Shown here piece after piece: positions 1 through 15,000 of a DNA stretch of 64,000 nucleotides. A program made the translations under genes and the position numbers. The DNA lies in the NCBI GenBank assembly GCA_008360955.1, contig LUCM01008315.1, positions 17,380-81,379 on the forward strand. Direction: 5' to 3'. How positions within the stretch are numbered: position 1 is the first letter of the stretch; every line of letters begins with the position of its first letter. The notes under the pieces are model-generated. The model did not search any database, had not been told where the DNA came from, and saw nothing but the letters and a program-made list of their open reading frames with translations. Origin of the DNA: Fasciolopsis buskii (Eukaryota > Platyhelminthes > Trematoda > Plagiorchiida > Fasciolidae).

Positions 1-3000
1 GCCTACAACATGTCAACAATAGACGAAAATGAACAAAGCAACGGGGCAACATCTCTAGCCTACCACCTCACCAAGAGCAGCCAATCAACAACGACTAAAA
101 GACTAAGTGACAAATTTAGGAGGACGACGGCAACCAGACGCTCGCCACAACATCAAAGCACTGACGAAGTCACTTCGGCAGGTGATGAAACGTTTGCAAT
201 CAAACTGCCCAGCTCAGCGAACAAACCAATGCCACATATGTATATATGTGCAATTTAGATTCTGGTGAGGCATTCCAATTCGGATTGTACAAGCATCAGG
301 ATATTTGGACAAGAGTACCGGGACGGCATATCTGACGGGCGACAGTAAGCGGAAAACCGATCGTGTGCTCCCGGGTACATTTTGTCCTCTCAGTGAGATA
401 CTACGAGCAACATTTATATATATGTATATACATATATATGTATTTATAGATGTATATGCACGTGGAGGTCAAGCAATCGGCGCACAGATGGCGGTAATCG
501 GTCGTTCCGTCTCCGCACAGACCATCGTCTTTCATTGTCAAGTAGCAATTTCCGGCGACACTTTCGGCCTGCGCTCACGTGGCGACCACCATCTGCCAAC
601 CTGTACTGAACACGACTAGGCCGTGAAGCCATAAGTTGTCTTTACCATCACAATTAAGTCTTACAAGTCGTACTGGAACAAACCTCTAGATTCTGAACAT
701 ACCTTGGTATCTGCTTAGTTCATAGTGTGCTTTTCCACCAGGCAAAATTTTGCCATCTGTGGATAGATGCAGATCACTTTTGCTGTACCTCAGTCCGGAA
801 GAGCGATCACACTGAGCTCGCTTCTCGCGCAGGTAGTCAGTACCTGTCAGACCGCTGGACGCTGATCCAAGAGTCTAAAAATGATTATCGCTTTTGGTGT
901 TAACTGTATTGTTTTCCGCCTCGCACACGATTTGCAGTCCTGTGGAATTGTTGGACAGTCATCTGTTTATCTCTTCGGCAACGGAAGCCACCATACCCGC
1001 ACCCAACCAAAAGAAAATTTGACCAGCAGCTTACGCCAAGGCCGTGAGAAATGGCGGTCCAAAAGCGCGGCCGAAACGGGACACCTTATTGCTACCTGCA
1101 ATGCCGAGAATCTTTTCTAACTTATCCGATTCTTAGGAAACAAGTCTGAGGTGATTGAGGTGATCTGCCAACCAATATACTAGCTTTCATTGATCGATGG
1201 GCCGGGTATTTCCAAGAACAGTTTAGCCGATATTCATCACCGGCTTCTCCACACAGCAGTTCGTTTGAATCGGATGGTGATGGCGGACACTGTACTGTTC
1301 CACTATTACATGTGTAAATCTATCGTGCATACATTTATTAAGCGCTTTTGTTACTCGACTAGAAATCACTTAACTCATGAGCTACGTTGTTTATGCAATA
1401 ATGCGTTCGTTCGTGAGTTTATAACGCTTTCTCATGCCCTGGATATTTGGCGCGTAAGTTCAGGAATTTTTTTACTTGTGTTATACGTAGCGCGGCGTAA
1501 AAGGAATTTCAACGTGATTGCAACGGACCTGGGGACACTGCATGTGAATTTTACTTCCAAACAGACGTAAGACTATGGAACGCTTTGTGATATGGTTTAT
1601 AGCTAGAAATAATCTTAATGACGCAAAGAAATGGTCTTTTTTCGTGCATTTCACTGGGAAAGATCTGTACCCTAAGAAAAAACGCACCTTTTCCGTCCAA
1701 TCCGACAGACTTTTTCTATGTTAAGTTAGAATCTATAGCTCGTCGACGATTTCAGCACGTCACTTGTCACTGTGGGACGGTTTAATTCCCATTTCCTTGT
1801 GCGTTGTGTGTGCGAATGCGGCTTCAATCACGGGCACGCCTGGAAATGCGACTATGTTAGTTGGAAAATCGACCACGGGATCGCTTGATAGCAGGAATCG
1901 ACTTGCTGGATTTGCAGCACCTTGTAGTGGTAGACGGCAGTTCACTGTCGCTCGGTCCGTTGCCACACCTGACCCATTACGACCTTATGTGGTTCCGTAC
2001 CATTCCAAGTTTTAGGGCTGTGGTTCCCGATTATCCTTACTCCCTGGTGGGTTCGGCGCATGCTTTCTCCACTACACTCATGATCTAAGATTTATAAAAA
2101 TAATCTTTAGCATGAGAAAAACGTAGTCCGTCAAGTTTATCAATGAGCTGGTTCTAAGTAATTCAGCCAGACAAAAAGATGAAAGACAAAAACACCGCCT
2201 AACGATTGTCAGGATGGCCAGCTATGACAGACAATAGAAGGTTAATTCCCGTAGATTCCGGTCTCTGAAAGTTCATCTCTTGCAGTCACTCATTCGGGCT
2301 ATTCATGTGGATGGTTTGCTGCACCTCAGGAAGCGCCATTATATCTCAATACTCAACCTGATTCTGGTCCTTTTCGTAGGTGGTTTTGTGTTCCGCATTA
2401 AAGATACTCAGTGGTCTCTTCATCGCGGTATACTTTCACGAATGCGTCCCACAAAACTGATACTAAGCATCCCTCGCCCTAGATGCGTCAATCATTCAAA
2501 CTAAGTAAATGCCCTGTGTACCCCATTTCCAAACGGCATATTTTCAGTATGGAAAAAAAACAGAATCATTACACTGGGTAGTGGACAGTTATGGATTTAC
2601 TGAACAATGATTTTTTAGGTCGCGGTATTACGTATTTGGAGTTGCTCAAAGGTGTTGCTACGTACGGCATCGTGGATTAGCCATGAGCCTCAGTAAGCCA
2701 ATGAAAATGCTTGGAATTAGAACGAGTGATCGAAGAGGAAGCAGTTACCTAGATATCAACAAAGTCAGTAAAATCGATGAGTTCAGTTCAGTTTCAACAG
2801 CCATTAAACTAGCACCGATGTACTGTGGTTTCAGTTGCTACCTCAGAGCTCCCACTGATAGTGAAATAAAAATGGTAAGATGATATTTGAGAACTGTAGG
2901 TAAGCAGCAAACTTTCTAATGTGTGAATACCTTTGTCTCTGGCATTTGGCTATATCGGCCGTTATCTCCGTCTATCACTTTTGGGGATCTCATGGACTCC

Positions 3001-6000
3001 AAACCGGCAACCCAACTGAACCAACAGGAGTCAGTCCACTGGCTAACGCTTCCATACTTTTTGTAATGTCGTCATCCACTCACGCTTCAGAGAACAACGT
3101 ACAAGACAGAGTATTTACTGAGAAACCCAACTGCCTTATTCTATTTTTGACTTTACTTATGGAGATTGAATTCGTGGGTCCATAACTAAATCCCTAATGC
3201 TTAAGTTACTGAGTCGATTGCTCCATCATATTCGAACAATACTAGGAAAACGGCGGTGTTCAAACGCTGACACTTCGCGTATCTTCTGACCGCAGTAACC
3301 ATGTTTCTGGTCCTTATAGCAGAACCGATCTGATCGCTGCAGTGCATAATCCGTCTTCGACCAATAAGCGGATGTCGCGCCGATGCCAGAGATGTCTCAA
3401 ACTGATGAACGCTATTTGAGTTTTCTGTATGCACCCACTCAGTGTGATATGCCACGACTTCATGAGATGCATCCACCCAAGTAAGTAAACCTATGGACTT
3501 CACCGAAATCTTCCTCTGCAAAAAGACGATTCGGCTTCCAATCAGTCTGGCCTAAAGCAACTTTTCATTCGACAATGGAGAACGCATCCTAAACGCCCAT
3601 CGATGTGTGGACTAGCCAATCACAGAACGGGCTTTTATGAATCATTTCGCGGACATATAAAAATACCCAACCGCGCAATATTTATAATAATATCAATTTC
3701 GAAATATTGAAAAAAAGACAGATTCCTTTAGAAAATTAATAGCAGGAATGAAATCTGCGGCTCCAAAAACCTTGGAATGGTCATCGACCATAACAGGAAC
3801 ATTCATCGTTGCAGTAACAGAGATATCCCTTTGATCCCAAGAAAGTAGACAGTATAAAAGCGATAATCTCCTAAAGGAGCTCCGTATTTGCCCACCCACC
3901 CCCTCGAAAAAAATAGTAAGCATGTTATCTTGAGTAGTGATTTCCCGTCAGTTTGATACTGACCAGGGGAAAGCACAGCGGTGTCAGGGATACGCTTCGT
4001 ATAAAAACATCATGACCTGAATACGGACCATATCCAAATATGCCTAACATGCTGATACGGCAATTTGGTGGGCTACCTAACCAGTGGATACCAACGTACT
4101 TCATGGAGCATGAGGTGAGAATTATTTCACACTGAGGTTGCTGGACGCCACAGCAATCCTGGACTTCTAGCAATATGTGACTTCAATTACTGTAGACTCA
4201 TCTCATTTTGTTCTCCCTAGCTGACTGGTAATGCGTCACGGTTGAGATATGCTTATGGTAGTTTTAATGGGGCATCAACTACATTTCTAGCCCATTTGCT
4301 CACCAGACAACACCAAAGGTTACGGTTTATTGTCGAAAACAATCGCCGGTTTTTAACGAATAAAAAGAATACAAATTCAAGTGTTTCTTTATGCTGTTAG
4401 CCACTGAGGCGGGAAGTGTTGATGGAACTCTTGTTGCATGTATTCCAGCAATACCTATATATATGCAGTTAACTTGAAACCGAGCATAATGTCAACGCAA
4501 CGGCATGTACGAATTTTTGTTTGTTGAACGGATTCACGAGAGGGAAGACAATAAACGATAAAAAAGAAACAGTAGATGAGACAAACCGTTCTGTGAAATA
4601 TCCTCCTTGGCAACGTTGGAAATTAATGGCGCTTACTTACCGTACTGTATTGGTAACGAAGGAGGATGGCGAAGGTTGATAATAGGCCCCCAATCGCACC
4701 TCACGTATGGCTGCACTGACTCATCGTCACTGGGTACTCCATTCCTCAGCATGCAGTGAAGTAGTACAAACCTACCCAAGGTTCCAAGGGCTGTATGTTT
4801 ACCTCCTCAGGTGCAACGTGCGTGGCTGTGGCATGAAAAAATTCGTTGAGTAATCAACTGTGAAGACTCTTGGGGATAGAAATGTCATCTGTGGTTTGCT
4901 CCCAGCCCATACTGTTTGCAATGCAATAGAAATTTCGTGCGCTTTGAGTCTGTGATCATAGGCAAAGCTCCCTTGCGTTTAGGATGATGGGCTTCGGTCA
5001 CAGGGCTCTTACTTCGCGTGAAGTTTTCTGGGAAAATTTTTCAAATTTCTGAAATTTTGGTCACTTTATTTTCAGCTGGTTTCCCACTGTCAGTTGTACA
5101 AACAATCCTAGAGTGTTTAGAAAAGTTAAATTCACCCTGGAGTAGGATAAAGCAAAACCCAGCGTTACTATTTTCTTTGCCAGTTTATCCCCGTTAGTTC
5201 GTGGCATCTTGAAGTTGGTCGTATCGTCAGTGTATCATCTGCCTCGGTCTCATTTATCTCCTCATAGCAAGTTTTTCCATTCCGTAACGCTAAATTTCAG
5301 CTACTGTTTTGTGGGGCACTTTGTATTGTCGCTTTTCTCCATTCCATTTACAGGGTTTCGCGTGTTCGGTATCCATTGTTCTTTCATGCCTCTACTCCTT
5401 CATATTCTTGGGAGTGGAGCCGAACAGGAGTTTTCTCATTGGGACTTTCTGTGTTCTAACGTCGGTTCTGCTGTATTCCATGTATCCTTCAGCGAAGCTT
5501 TCTTCTGCCCAAAAATAGCATTGTTTATTGCATTTTTGCCTATAAATTAATTTCTTAAATCTTACAGCCCCTCCCGGGATTGGGTGCCTTCTTTATCTGA
5601 ACTTGGACTTCAGTGTTTTATTATCATTATCCCACCACCTAATCTCGCATTTCACGAACTATCATTGTTCCTATTATGCAGTCTGATTTTTGGTTTTAAG
5701 CCCTACAGAGCATTTCATTTTAATTATTTAGACCACGTTATCGTCTGAAGGCGACAGATGACGTACCTGTCTTTCTTCTCAGTTATCGTCGTATCATTGT
5801 TTCACTTTGCTCAGGTCTCGATGGTACAAACGATAATGGTTTCTTCGTTAGGTTGCCTTTTCAGTCGGTGATTCAGTATGTTGGAATAAAAGCACCGGAA
5901 TATCAGGAAACGCTTATTTTCTGTGTAAGCCTTCTGGTATCGTAGAAGTATACTTGAAATAAATCAATCTGATGATAGGACCTGTAACTAGATTCGAAGA

Positions 6001-8880
6001 AAATTCTGAAGCTGACCATTCATCTGCCTCCATCATGTGTCGGAGCTGAACACAAAATGAAAATGATGTTTAAACGACGAACAGCAGAATATACTTCTCT
6101 TCTTTGGTTTAGGACGTTAGACTTACATGCGAATAATATTTTATGCAAACCCCTGATATGACCGAACACAAGTCTATTGTCAAATGCGTGTATCACGGAT
6201 GAACAGCCGAGATTTTGAACGGCAAATCCTATCTTGTATTGACTGAGTATTTCGCAGTTTTCTATTATTGGGAGTTAATTATTGCCACACTCGGTCCTGG
6301 ACGTTCATATGGTTATCCATTTTCCAATCGATGTACTTTCGTATAAAGTTTTGAATCTAAAAATTGTTTTTCATGAGGTGCGCTATAAGTTAGGATTACA
6401 ATTTCTCAATGATGGGGCTATATTTAATCGTTCTCTAATCCCACTTCTGGTGAACGCTTCAGTTTATTCGACTGTTGTAAAAAGCCTTGACAACTGAATG
6501 GAACATGATATGAGAAAGTGGTGTCGGTTAGTGGAACGCATGCGCCACATCACAGTACTATCTATAGTTTATAAAGTGGGTAACGCACGATGCCCGAAAT
6601 GGAACTCGCTTCCTTCTCCAGCAATGCTGCTGATCGTTAGTGGCTGAAGACCCTCAACCTATGTTTGTTATGACCGACTTCCGACTCGTTATTCTGAACC
6701 TGGGGATCCACCCGGTGGTGTACAGCTTCATTCTGGCTCCTAAAAAAGCTTTCTTCGCTCAGGGTCTTATGGCTATTGGGAATCGTCAAAGGTGCACATT
6801 CACTGTGCTTCAACTGTTTCTCGAACTCGAGATGTTAGTCAAATGTCCGGGTTACTGCCACTCATGGTGGTTCACAATGTTTAATGTGATATCAGTAATC
6901 CTCTATGGAGATCTCGTTTCTCACTGGCGAGGCCTCCGACTGCTTTATACGACGGATTAGATGTCCAGCTCATCCGTTTCCCCAGAATTCGAATTATCTC
7001 CAGAGCTCCGTAATATATACGGCCCATGGTCCTGTGAAGTTGCATTTCAGAAGACATCCACACGGAACACTAGAACTAATATCCTGAAACAAGGGGATAA
7101 GTGAAGGTGTATGTGGAGTTTAGTAATATGCGAAAATGGAGTTGGATGCTAGATGTTCTTCGACGCACCACCGGACATGTCAGTCACGAGAATCGGTCTC
7201 TTTACAAAGAAGTAATAGGTATATAATGCCCACACATCCTTCAATGCGAGTTACAGCATTCACAGTGCAGGGCGAACCACTTCACAAAGTGAATCATAAC
7301 TGCTACTTGCGATGGCGACATGCGGGCAGTAAATGTGAAGAATGCCAAAATATACGAGAGTTCGCTCAATTTTTCGTCGTAATCATTTTTAAATATGGTC
7401 AAACCACGACGCTGAATCTATGTTGGCAAACAAGATAAATAGAAAATAATATTTTCGTGGCCCTGAAGCCTCACAGTGACAACCCATTGGATATATACTC
7501 GTCTACTGCATCGTTAGCTGGATAACTGTCGCCCAACGCTGTCCTGTTTATTAACCCATGTACTTCGAAATGCTCCCAGTCTATCCTGTCGCCTTTTCGA
7601 TGCTCACCCAATTTTGTTCCCAGCAAAATTCCTCTCACCAGTCTTTCCGAGAACCGAGTAAATGGAAATGCTTTAAGAAGCTACAATGACGGATAGCCTG
7701 TCGCTTGCGCAGAATGTAATCTTGATCACGGTGCTGTTATTTTCGAGGCATATTCCACTTCGGCCTGCTCAGTACCTGGTTCCTTCTCAGCATGGTTTTG
7801 GCCTGCGTCAGGTTTTACTCGGAATAATCGCGCTACTTATGAGTAATATTATGTCATCCGTAGAAAACCAAAATAGCTTGCCCGATGTTCGTTCCCACCT
7901 GAGTCTTCATCTACGCTATTTTGCGTTCACTCACGGTTTCTGCCCTTGTATCAACTTGTTTAGTAAGTGGTACAGGAAAGCATCTCGGCAACCGATTTTT
8001 ACTTTACTCTGTCAACTATCGATATTTTGAGGTTCTCAAAATTTACCGGATGTGCACAGTTTAGTAGTGAGACGTCTCACCTCGGTCGCCCGACTGTGCA
8101 ATGCTTAAACGCGTTTGACGATGACAGCATCCGAGATATAGGTTTATTTATTTCTTAATCGGATAGATCAGTTAATGGATATGTGTAGATTTTCCGTTAG
8201 ATTTGTATGTTGTTCCGCCTTGATTTTCCCTATTCCTCAAAGGTGTGGCTTTCTAGACCTCATCTATCTCTAAACGATTTGAGTTCGCTCGCAAAACTGG
8301 TAAGAGGTATTCACCTAACTGCCAAACAGTTTTCCGAACTTTGTTGTTCTCGCCAGCCTTTGACTTTCTAATCCAACCAGCCACTGCTTAGGGAAGTTCA
8401 TTTTTGTGAAGGACAATGACATGCATTCTAATAGGGTTTCGATGATGGCATTTCACCCTGTGCGGTTACATCGTCACGAACGAGGCGGAATAATTGTGAT
8501 AGTGCTAGTGATCCTATCTCGAGTTTGTGTTGTTTGCACCTGACAATCGCATTGCAAGTACTTAATGACTGCATACTTAAGAAGATCGAGAGCTTTAGAT
8601 GCTGCGGACTCGGTGAGCGCCAGGCTATTCGATTCCGAGTTCTGGTTTCGGTGTCTGCTGGAACCATAAAAGAGCGCTGCAGTTACTTCGATTACGGTTC
8701 GGTTCGGGTCAGTTGAAAAGCACTGCGGAATTGGTAACATTCCCTATTTATATTGCGAACTTTGGAAACATTATCGTTGACCAGAATGAGTTCGGTTGGA
8801 AATCCTCATTCCTCGATTCGAAAATCAGACTTACTCGGTGCATACGTATATCTAAGAAGAATGAAATGTCTACTGTCTCC
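1..8880. other. Non-coding stretch without supported genes
   Basis: Only short, scattered open frames occur here and none shows a domain, motif or extended similarity I recognise. An open frame at 10-258 is rich in S, T, N and K and could be an exon end or chance. A short frame at 2683-2876 ends at a donor-like ATG|GTAAGA but encodes nothing recognisable. About 1850-2070 carries a sequence resembling repeats near 33.95 and 44.8 kb. I read this as intergenic or intronic DNA with old repeat debris. Confidence 0.5.
414..443. repeat. TA-rich imperfect simple repeat
   Basis: Alternating TATATG/TATACA units form an imperfect, nearly palindromic AT-rich tract. No other function is suggested by the sequence. 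Confidence 0.6.
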
Positions 8881-8887
8881 TTTATGC

Positions 8888-8904
8888 ATATATATATATA
8901 TATA
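8888..8904. repeat. (TA)n microsatellite
   Basis: A short run of about eight TA dinucleotides in non-coding DNA. Confidence 0.7.
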
Positions 8905-11900
8905 GTGAACATTATAAGCACATCGAATTACGGCGTTAGTCATTACATTATCAGGCAGATTTTGACTCGTCCTCAGATGGTAGATACTGGCCTTGTCGGA
9001 AATCATGCTGGACGAAGGCCAAGGTGAACGAAAACCGTCTTTTCGCTCATCAACGATATTTTTGAAAAGGCAATGAGAACACTCAGCTACTATTGAACTA
9101 AACTGTACATAGGCCGACTGAGAACTCACGGAGTATTCCACTAAAATGAAAAACAACTCAGTCTTTTTCTGTCTTGATGAATTTGATGAAGAGCATGAAG
9201 TGATTCAAAACCATTTCCTGTTCACTTAATAAATTTGAAAGGGCGAAGGCCAGTCACCTGTGTAGTTGCTAGTACGAGGGAACAGGGGCATTTATGAATT
9301 AGGGACTTTCGTTGCTCAAATTGAATGCCTAGCTCGATATATTTACTTCGTGATCTGTATGTACGACGAAAGCTCTATTGCGGTTCTGTCAGTTCTTGTT
9401 TCAACCCACGTGGACAACGCTTGATAGTGTTTCTGGATAGGTGCCCTGTTACTTTGCCAGCACAAATTACATTATAAGCTAGGCTAGACAAGTAGATTGA
9501 CACTATAATGATCTTTTCTGGAGGCGTTTTTTTTAATAGGAATTCTGGTCATCCGAAAGTTTGAAGCACTGAAAATGCAACTTGGTAGGTCTGTATTCAA
9601 GGGGGTTCTAATTTGGTACTCTTGCATGAACACGCCAAGAAATGAGTTTACTTCAGTCCTGAGACTTTCCCTCCGTACATCCTCATCTGTAAGATAGCCT
9701 GCTCCAAATACTAATGAGTGCTGCTTCCCAGACATGGAGTGTTGGGCAGCATGTATACCTAGGTCCATATCGTTCTTTCAATTGTATGACGTCTCTGTCT
9801 TCATTTCCATCCACTAACAATCATACTGTCCGTTCGATAATTCTCTGTGCCAACTCAATAGTTAGTGCGAACATTCCACTAACTCTCGCATTCCCCTCGG
9901 TCTGAATTTACTGCCAGTTGAAAGGGGGAAATCCAGTCCATCATATTCCAATAGTTCGTAAATTTTGCTCTCCAGGCCATATATCATTTGGCTTGAACAT
10001 TTATCTCGCGATGAAATTTTGTGCGTTTTTTCGATATTTAAACGGCATGGATCCATTTTTTATCTTTTCTTTTCAAAATATAGATATCCATTTTTGATTA
10101 AAGTGCCCTGCATACCTCCACTTAAGGGTCCAAGTTCGTTCATGTCACGAGCACTCCCTGAACTTGCTTTGAGCATATCGTCGAATGTGCTCTCCCCAGG
10201 AGTCTGAAACTTCAGAACAATGAGCTTACATCTTCTGTGATCCTCTACAAGCATTGTTTTCTAACATGGACGAAAGCAGAGATTGCAACTGTCATTAGTG
10301 TGATATTCTTACTATTATATGTGGATCATCCTTTATCCGGTTAACCACTCACTTGCATTTTCTCTTTTCAACGTAGATTTAACCCACTGGTTCTTATGTG
10401 AATGCTGAGCAACCCCTTTTTAAAGCATCTCGTTTGACTATGGGTTCACTCCTTATGCTGTAAACTGTTTTATACTCACTGAAAATATTAGTGTTTCTTG
10501 CAATGCGAAAACATTCAGAGCTATGTCCATCCTCGATGTGTTTGTCAGTGCTTTCGACAGAGTACTGTAAACTGCGTAGAAGAAGCAACGGTATTTTTGA
10601 CGAACTACAGGAAGGTTCTTATTCCATCGGATCTCTCATCCTTGCTTCGTTGGATTTTTTTTCAACTCCACAATTTTGCCCTCTTTTCACAATCATTTAA
10701 ATTATGCAAGCAGCTTGTGACGCGAAGAGATTTTCCATGCAGTTTTCCGGTCCTCATTTTCTTCATTGTTCATTCACATCTTCAAATCCCTCCAACATCG
10801 ATCTCCTTTTTCTCTGATCCCACATGACCCATGTAACTGGTCCTACAGCAGCGATACCAAGACTATAAACCTCCAGCCTGCTCTCACTGCAAAGATTTCT
10901 CGCGCACTTAATGGTTCTTTGCAAGCCGTTACCAAACATCCATTCTGTTATGCAATATATAACACAAAAATCTTTCCACCTGATGTGTCCGATCTTGTTA
11001 GCTGTGAAAGCAACAATTGTTATGATCATGACAAGAAACAGTGCGAACAAATACGGCTCTTAATAAGCTGTGAGGCGATCAATGGTGTGGAAATCGGTTT
11101 CGTGTTTTTGTTGCTTATGTGCTTCTTACCGGCTGGTTGCAAAATTTTACTGATATTTCGTTTCGAGATTTTATCAGTGAGATTTTCAAACAAGCTTAAT
11201 CTTCGCTTTCAAATCGGCTTTAGATCAACGGACTTCGGTGGCCCTGGAAGAGACATTGTCCTGCCGGCATTTTCTTAACCGTTCTGAATCGATACCGACT
11301 TGCGCTGTTTTCCTAGATGCTTTATATTTGACTTTGATTAAAGTGTAAAACAGATTTATTTTTTCTTCCTATGGTTTTACATTTTCACGCATGCTTCACA
11401 GAGTGTAGTTGACCGTCATCGTGCTCGTATCGTCGAATCTGTTCTTGGAAACGCATTCTGTCGACCTTTATCATTTCGGCAATCAAGCGCATGGAATCCG
11501 ATTCCCAATATTACAGTTTCCTACCCAATGTTGCTTTCCTTTAAGCTGACAATTCTTGAACGGGAATGATCTTCTTGTTGCTGCATTACCAGATGTTCTT
11601 TCAGCCAACTTGAAAGAACATCTTATCGTAAACTGAAAGCCAGTTATCCCATCTACGTGGAACATGCCATGTTGTGACCAACATGAAATTTTAATGGGCG
11701 CCATTTTTCCATCAGTGAGATAATATCGCACCACTCATTGAAGCTGCTCAGATTATGAAGGGCAATTATCACCGAGAAACTCGCACAATCCATTTGGCGA
11801 AAAGACGTCTTTGCGAATGCAGCAAGATCAATGTGAATTTATTACTTCAAGGTGATGGGCCTTTTCGGGTTCTTTACGCATATACGGGAATACCTGAGGG

Positions 11901-12017
11901 GATATTCAAAGGAAATTTCTTTCACTATATATCCTTTCGTGAAAGCTACGTCTTTTCGATTTTTGTTATCGATAGGATCGTTCACGGATCAATTACCAAA
12001 ATAATTTCGTAATTACA

Positions 12018-12050
12018 CGACCGGTTTCGCCGTTATCGTCACTCATCAGC
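12018..12050 (-). ncRNA. Hammerhead-ribozyme-like core (candidate)
   Basis: On the minus strand the three invariant hammerhead blocks occur in order and at natural spacing: CTGATGAG, then 13 bases, then GAAA, then a palindromic ACCGGT whose last T starts the cleavage triplet ending in GTC. A very short or palindromic stem III is known from hammerheads of animal retroelements (Penelope-like elements, retrozymes) and from the schistosome Sm-alpha SINE. Against it, stem II pairs poorly (G-C and U-G, then mismatches) and I find no convincing stem I. This may be a decayed copy from a retroelement terminal repeat. No Penelope-type reverse transcriptase or GIY-YIG domain was recognised nearby. Confidence 0.35.
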
Positions 12051-15000
12051 CATGCCTATTCATTGTCGGAATGTACAAACGTAGAGTGATTGGACGTTAG
12101 ACTACCAGATATTCGTGTTTGATTAGTGATAGTAATTGCAAAAACAGCAGTGTCCTTTCGGGGAAATTTTGTTCCGTCATCTATATTCGATGCTAGTTGC
12201 AATGTAATTCTTCTATCTCACAAAGACCTACTGTGTGATACAGGCTCAGACAGTACGAAACAACACGATGCCAACCCGAAAATTTAAACGGTAAAGTGAT
12301 GCAACCAATGTTAGGAATTCGAATGTTCCGAAAAGCGGCTCGCTGCACTGATGCGTGAACGCATTTAGGACCGCAGTGATTTCACGATGAATGGGAACCA
12401 CTTGGCACTTCTAACATTCTTCGGCCACAGCTTGTTAGCGTCTGGCTACCAACGGACTACATCACGCATCAAATGAAGCGACGTAATCTAAAGCAGAATG
12501 AATGCACGCTTCACTTTCCACTTTTCTACAATGGTTCACGTCGCTCGCGTATCACTGAGCAAAATTATGTAAATTGGCATTTTATTTTGGGTCACATCAA
12601 TAGCTCTCCATTCAGGGACGAAAAGTACGCTTATTTCAACTCAGGTCGTGAATTTTTACTTGCGGCATCAGGCCACCGAACGTTGGCATCGTTAAACCCA
12701 TCTGTGTTGGATGGCGCGAAGACATAGGTCCATTGATTGCCTAGTGCCAGGCTTATTTACACGACCTAACAAGAGCTATCCCAAAGGCCATAGCCAATGA
12801 ATGGATCCGGGTTACCGCCGCTTTTTGGAGATAGTACAAAATGCATAGCGCTTTTGATCCGTCGATAGCAGAGTCACATCTGTCAAATGTTATAATCGGT
12901 CTTTCGGTTCAGACATACATGAAATTTATGCGTTCACCAAGAAATTTTTTCGCTGGTTCTTCGCTTTTAGGTCGATGTGCAGACCAGCTTGGAATTCGCC
13001 AGACATGTGAGACCATAAGATAATGTGAAAAAGCTTACGCAGTCTGATGCTGCGGGTCTGTATGTTGCTTACAGATTCGTCGTTTGATACAGATTGCCTA
13101 AGAAATTGTCATCCTAACGGAAGTCACTTCTCTTCGTTGATGGCCTGCAGTTTTATATAATTGTTGACGGATAAGTCGTCTACCACTAAGAATTGACGTT
13201 CAGCAAACGTTTGAGACTCATCCGATAGTCTAGCGAATTCGATGTTTATCTGGTCATCTCTTGTCTCCTGTTAGGGTGGAATCGGGCAAATTATTACTTT
13301 GTATTTGTTAGCCTATTTAGTGAACATCTTTCCATCTTTTTCTACCACCGAATAACCGAATGTATTCTGTATCTGAATCCTGCGCAAAAAACTACCCTTT
13401 TAGATGGATATGATTCTTGTTTGAACTCATGGGATTATCATGGTCGCCAGTGATATGTTCCCGGATTACACTTAAACGAGAGGCCCACGGTTTAGCGGCC
13501 AAGTAAAAGGCTCGAGTGAGTTCGAATGTATACTACAGCGTGCGTCACCCAATAAAACGAAACAAAGCAAAATCCAGGCTCATTGTCAGCAGGATTATTC
13601 GTCCAAAACCTGAACAACTGGACTTCTACTAAACCACTCATAATTATTAAAAATACGCACATCTCTACAGTGCTCATGTAATTCTCACTAGGGAGTTGGA
13701 CGCCGATACTCCATGATGAACCATTTCTCTGACAAGTTAGATCTACTAATCAGTAAGTAAACGGAATTCAGAGTTTTGCCGCTCATATATGCTCACTAAT
13801 TACTTACTGTTCACTCAACGGATGAACATCTACCTACAAAGGTGAATTAAGATAAGCACACCGTCTAGTGTGTACGAAATTAGAATGATGGCGTGGGAAT
13901 TTCTACAGGCTGGAATATCACAGGCATCGTGAAAGAAATTCTGCGAATATGGGCGTGTGCGACTATGGGTTCAGGCCCGTGAATAGTCGTGTTTACAATG
14001 AGCACAAAAGTGTATGTATTATGGCACATCCAATCACATTACTGTATCGACTTTCGCCATGGTATTGCGAGCTCACGTGATGTGTGCCTGAGTAGAAAGC
14101 GATGAGAGAACATTTATCGACTCGTTTGCGCACACATTTACATTTACGCTACACATTCACATCAAAGCTTCAAACGATACGACGATGTTCATCTTGCGAA
14201 TCGCTTTTCCCAACGCTCATCGTGCGGACAAGGTCAGCACTTTCGAGTGGCTATTCAAAAGTGCAACATCCGAATTAACATGGGAAACGCTAGTCACGAA
14301 ACTTTGTGAACATACTCGAACAAAACGCGGCAAATTTTACGTTTCCTGGCACGGTCAGTTGGTTACAAGCTGCACTGTATCAGTTTCACTGAATTTCGCG
14401 TTTCATAGTTTAATAGCTAGGATGGCATTAGATTTCGTCGTATCCGCCAATGGACTTTTTACTTTTATTGTTTTTATCAGATATCTGTTGTTGAATTGAA
14501 TGGCCTGTATAGGAGATAATATATTTTCACCCATTTTGACATTTGTTGAAGAAATTCATTTCACACCGTTTCTACCATGAGTAGAAAAATAACATTGTGG
14601 ATTTAACCGCTGACGGGAAATTATTTTTTTTTGAACTGCTCATTTTTTGATTTCTCGCTTGAGTTGTGTTTATATTGGGATGTTTTTCATTCTCAGTGGG
14701 CAATTTGCCCTAGAGAACTGCCATATGTCAATTATGGCGATGACTACTTCTCACCGACCAGGAAATTTTGACTGGAAGTAACGATGACAATGAAGTAGAA
14801 TAATCCATTTGTCTAGTAAATAAATGGCCATCCTCTTTTCGCCCGTCATGATGCGCCTATCGTTTGACAACCGTGTAAAAGCAAGCTTCTCTGTCAGAAT
14901 GAAAGTATGAAAACCGGATTTACTCACTGATGTTGAGTAGCATACCAAATTGCACTCTTATGTCTATGGAAATCAGCTGCATCGTTAAACGACTTAGGTC

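Noticed and set aside
2683..2883. A possible exon ending at ATG|GTAAGA
   Set aside because: Good donor, but no family, no partner exon and a weak acceptor.
10766..11278. A 170-codon plus-strand gene
   Set aside because: No domain, no splice support and no codon pattern that sets it apart; treated as a chance frame.
10000..12060. A Penelope-like element body around the hammerhead-like core
   Set aside because: I looked for GIY-YIG and Penelope RT motifs on both strands and recognised none.
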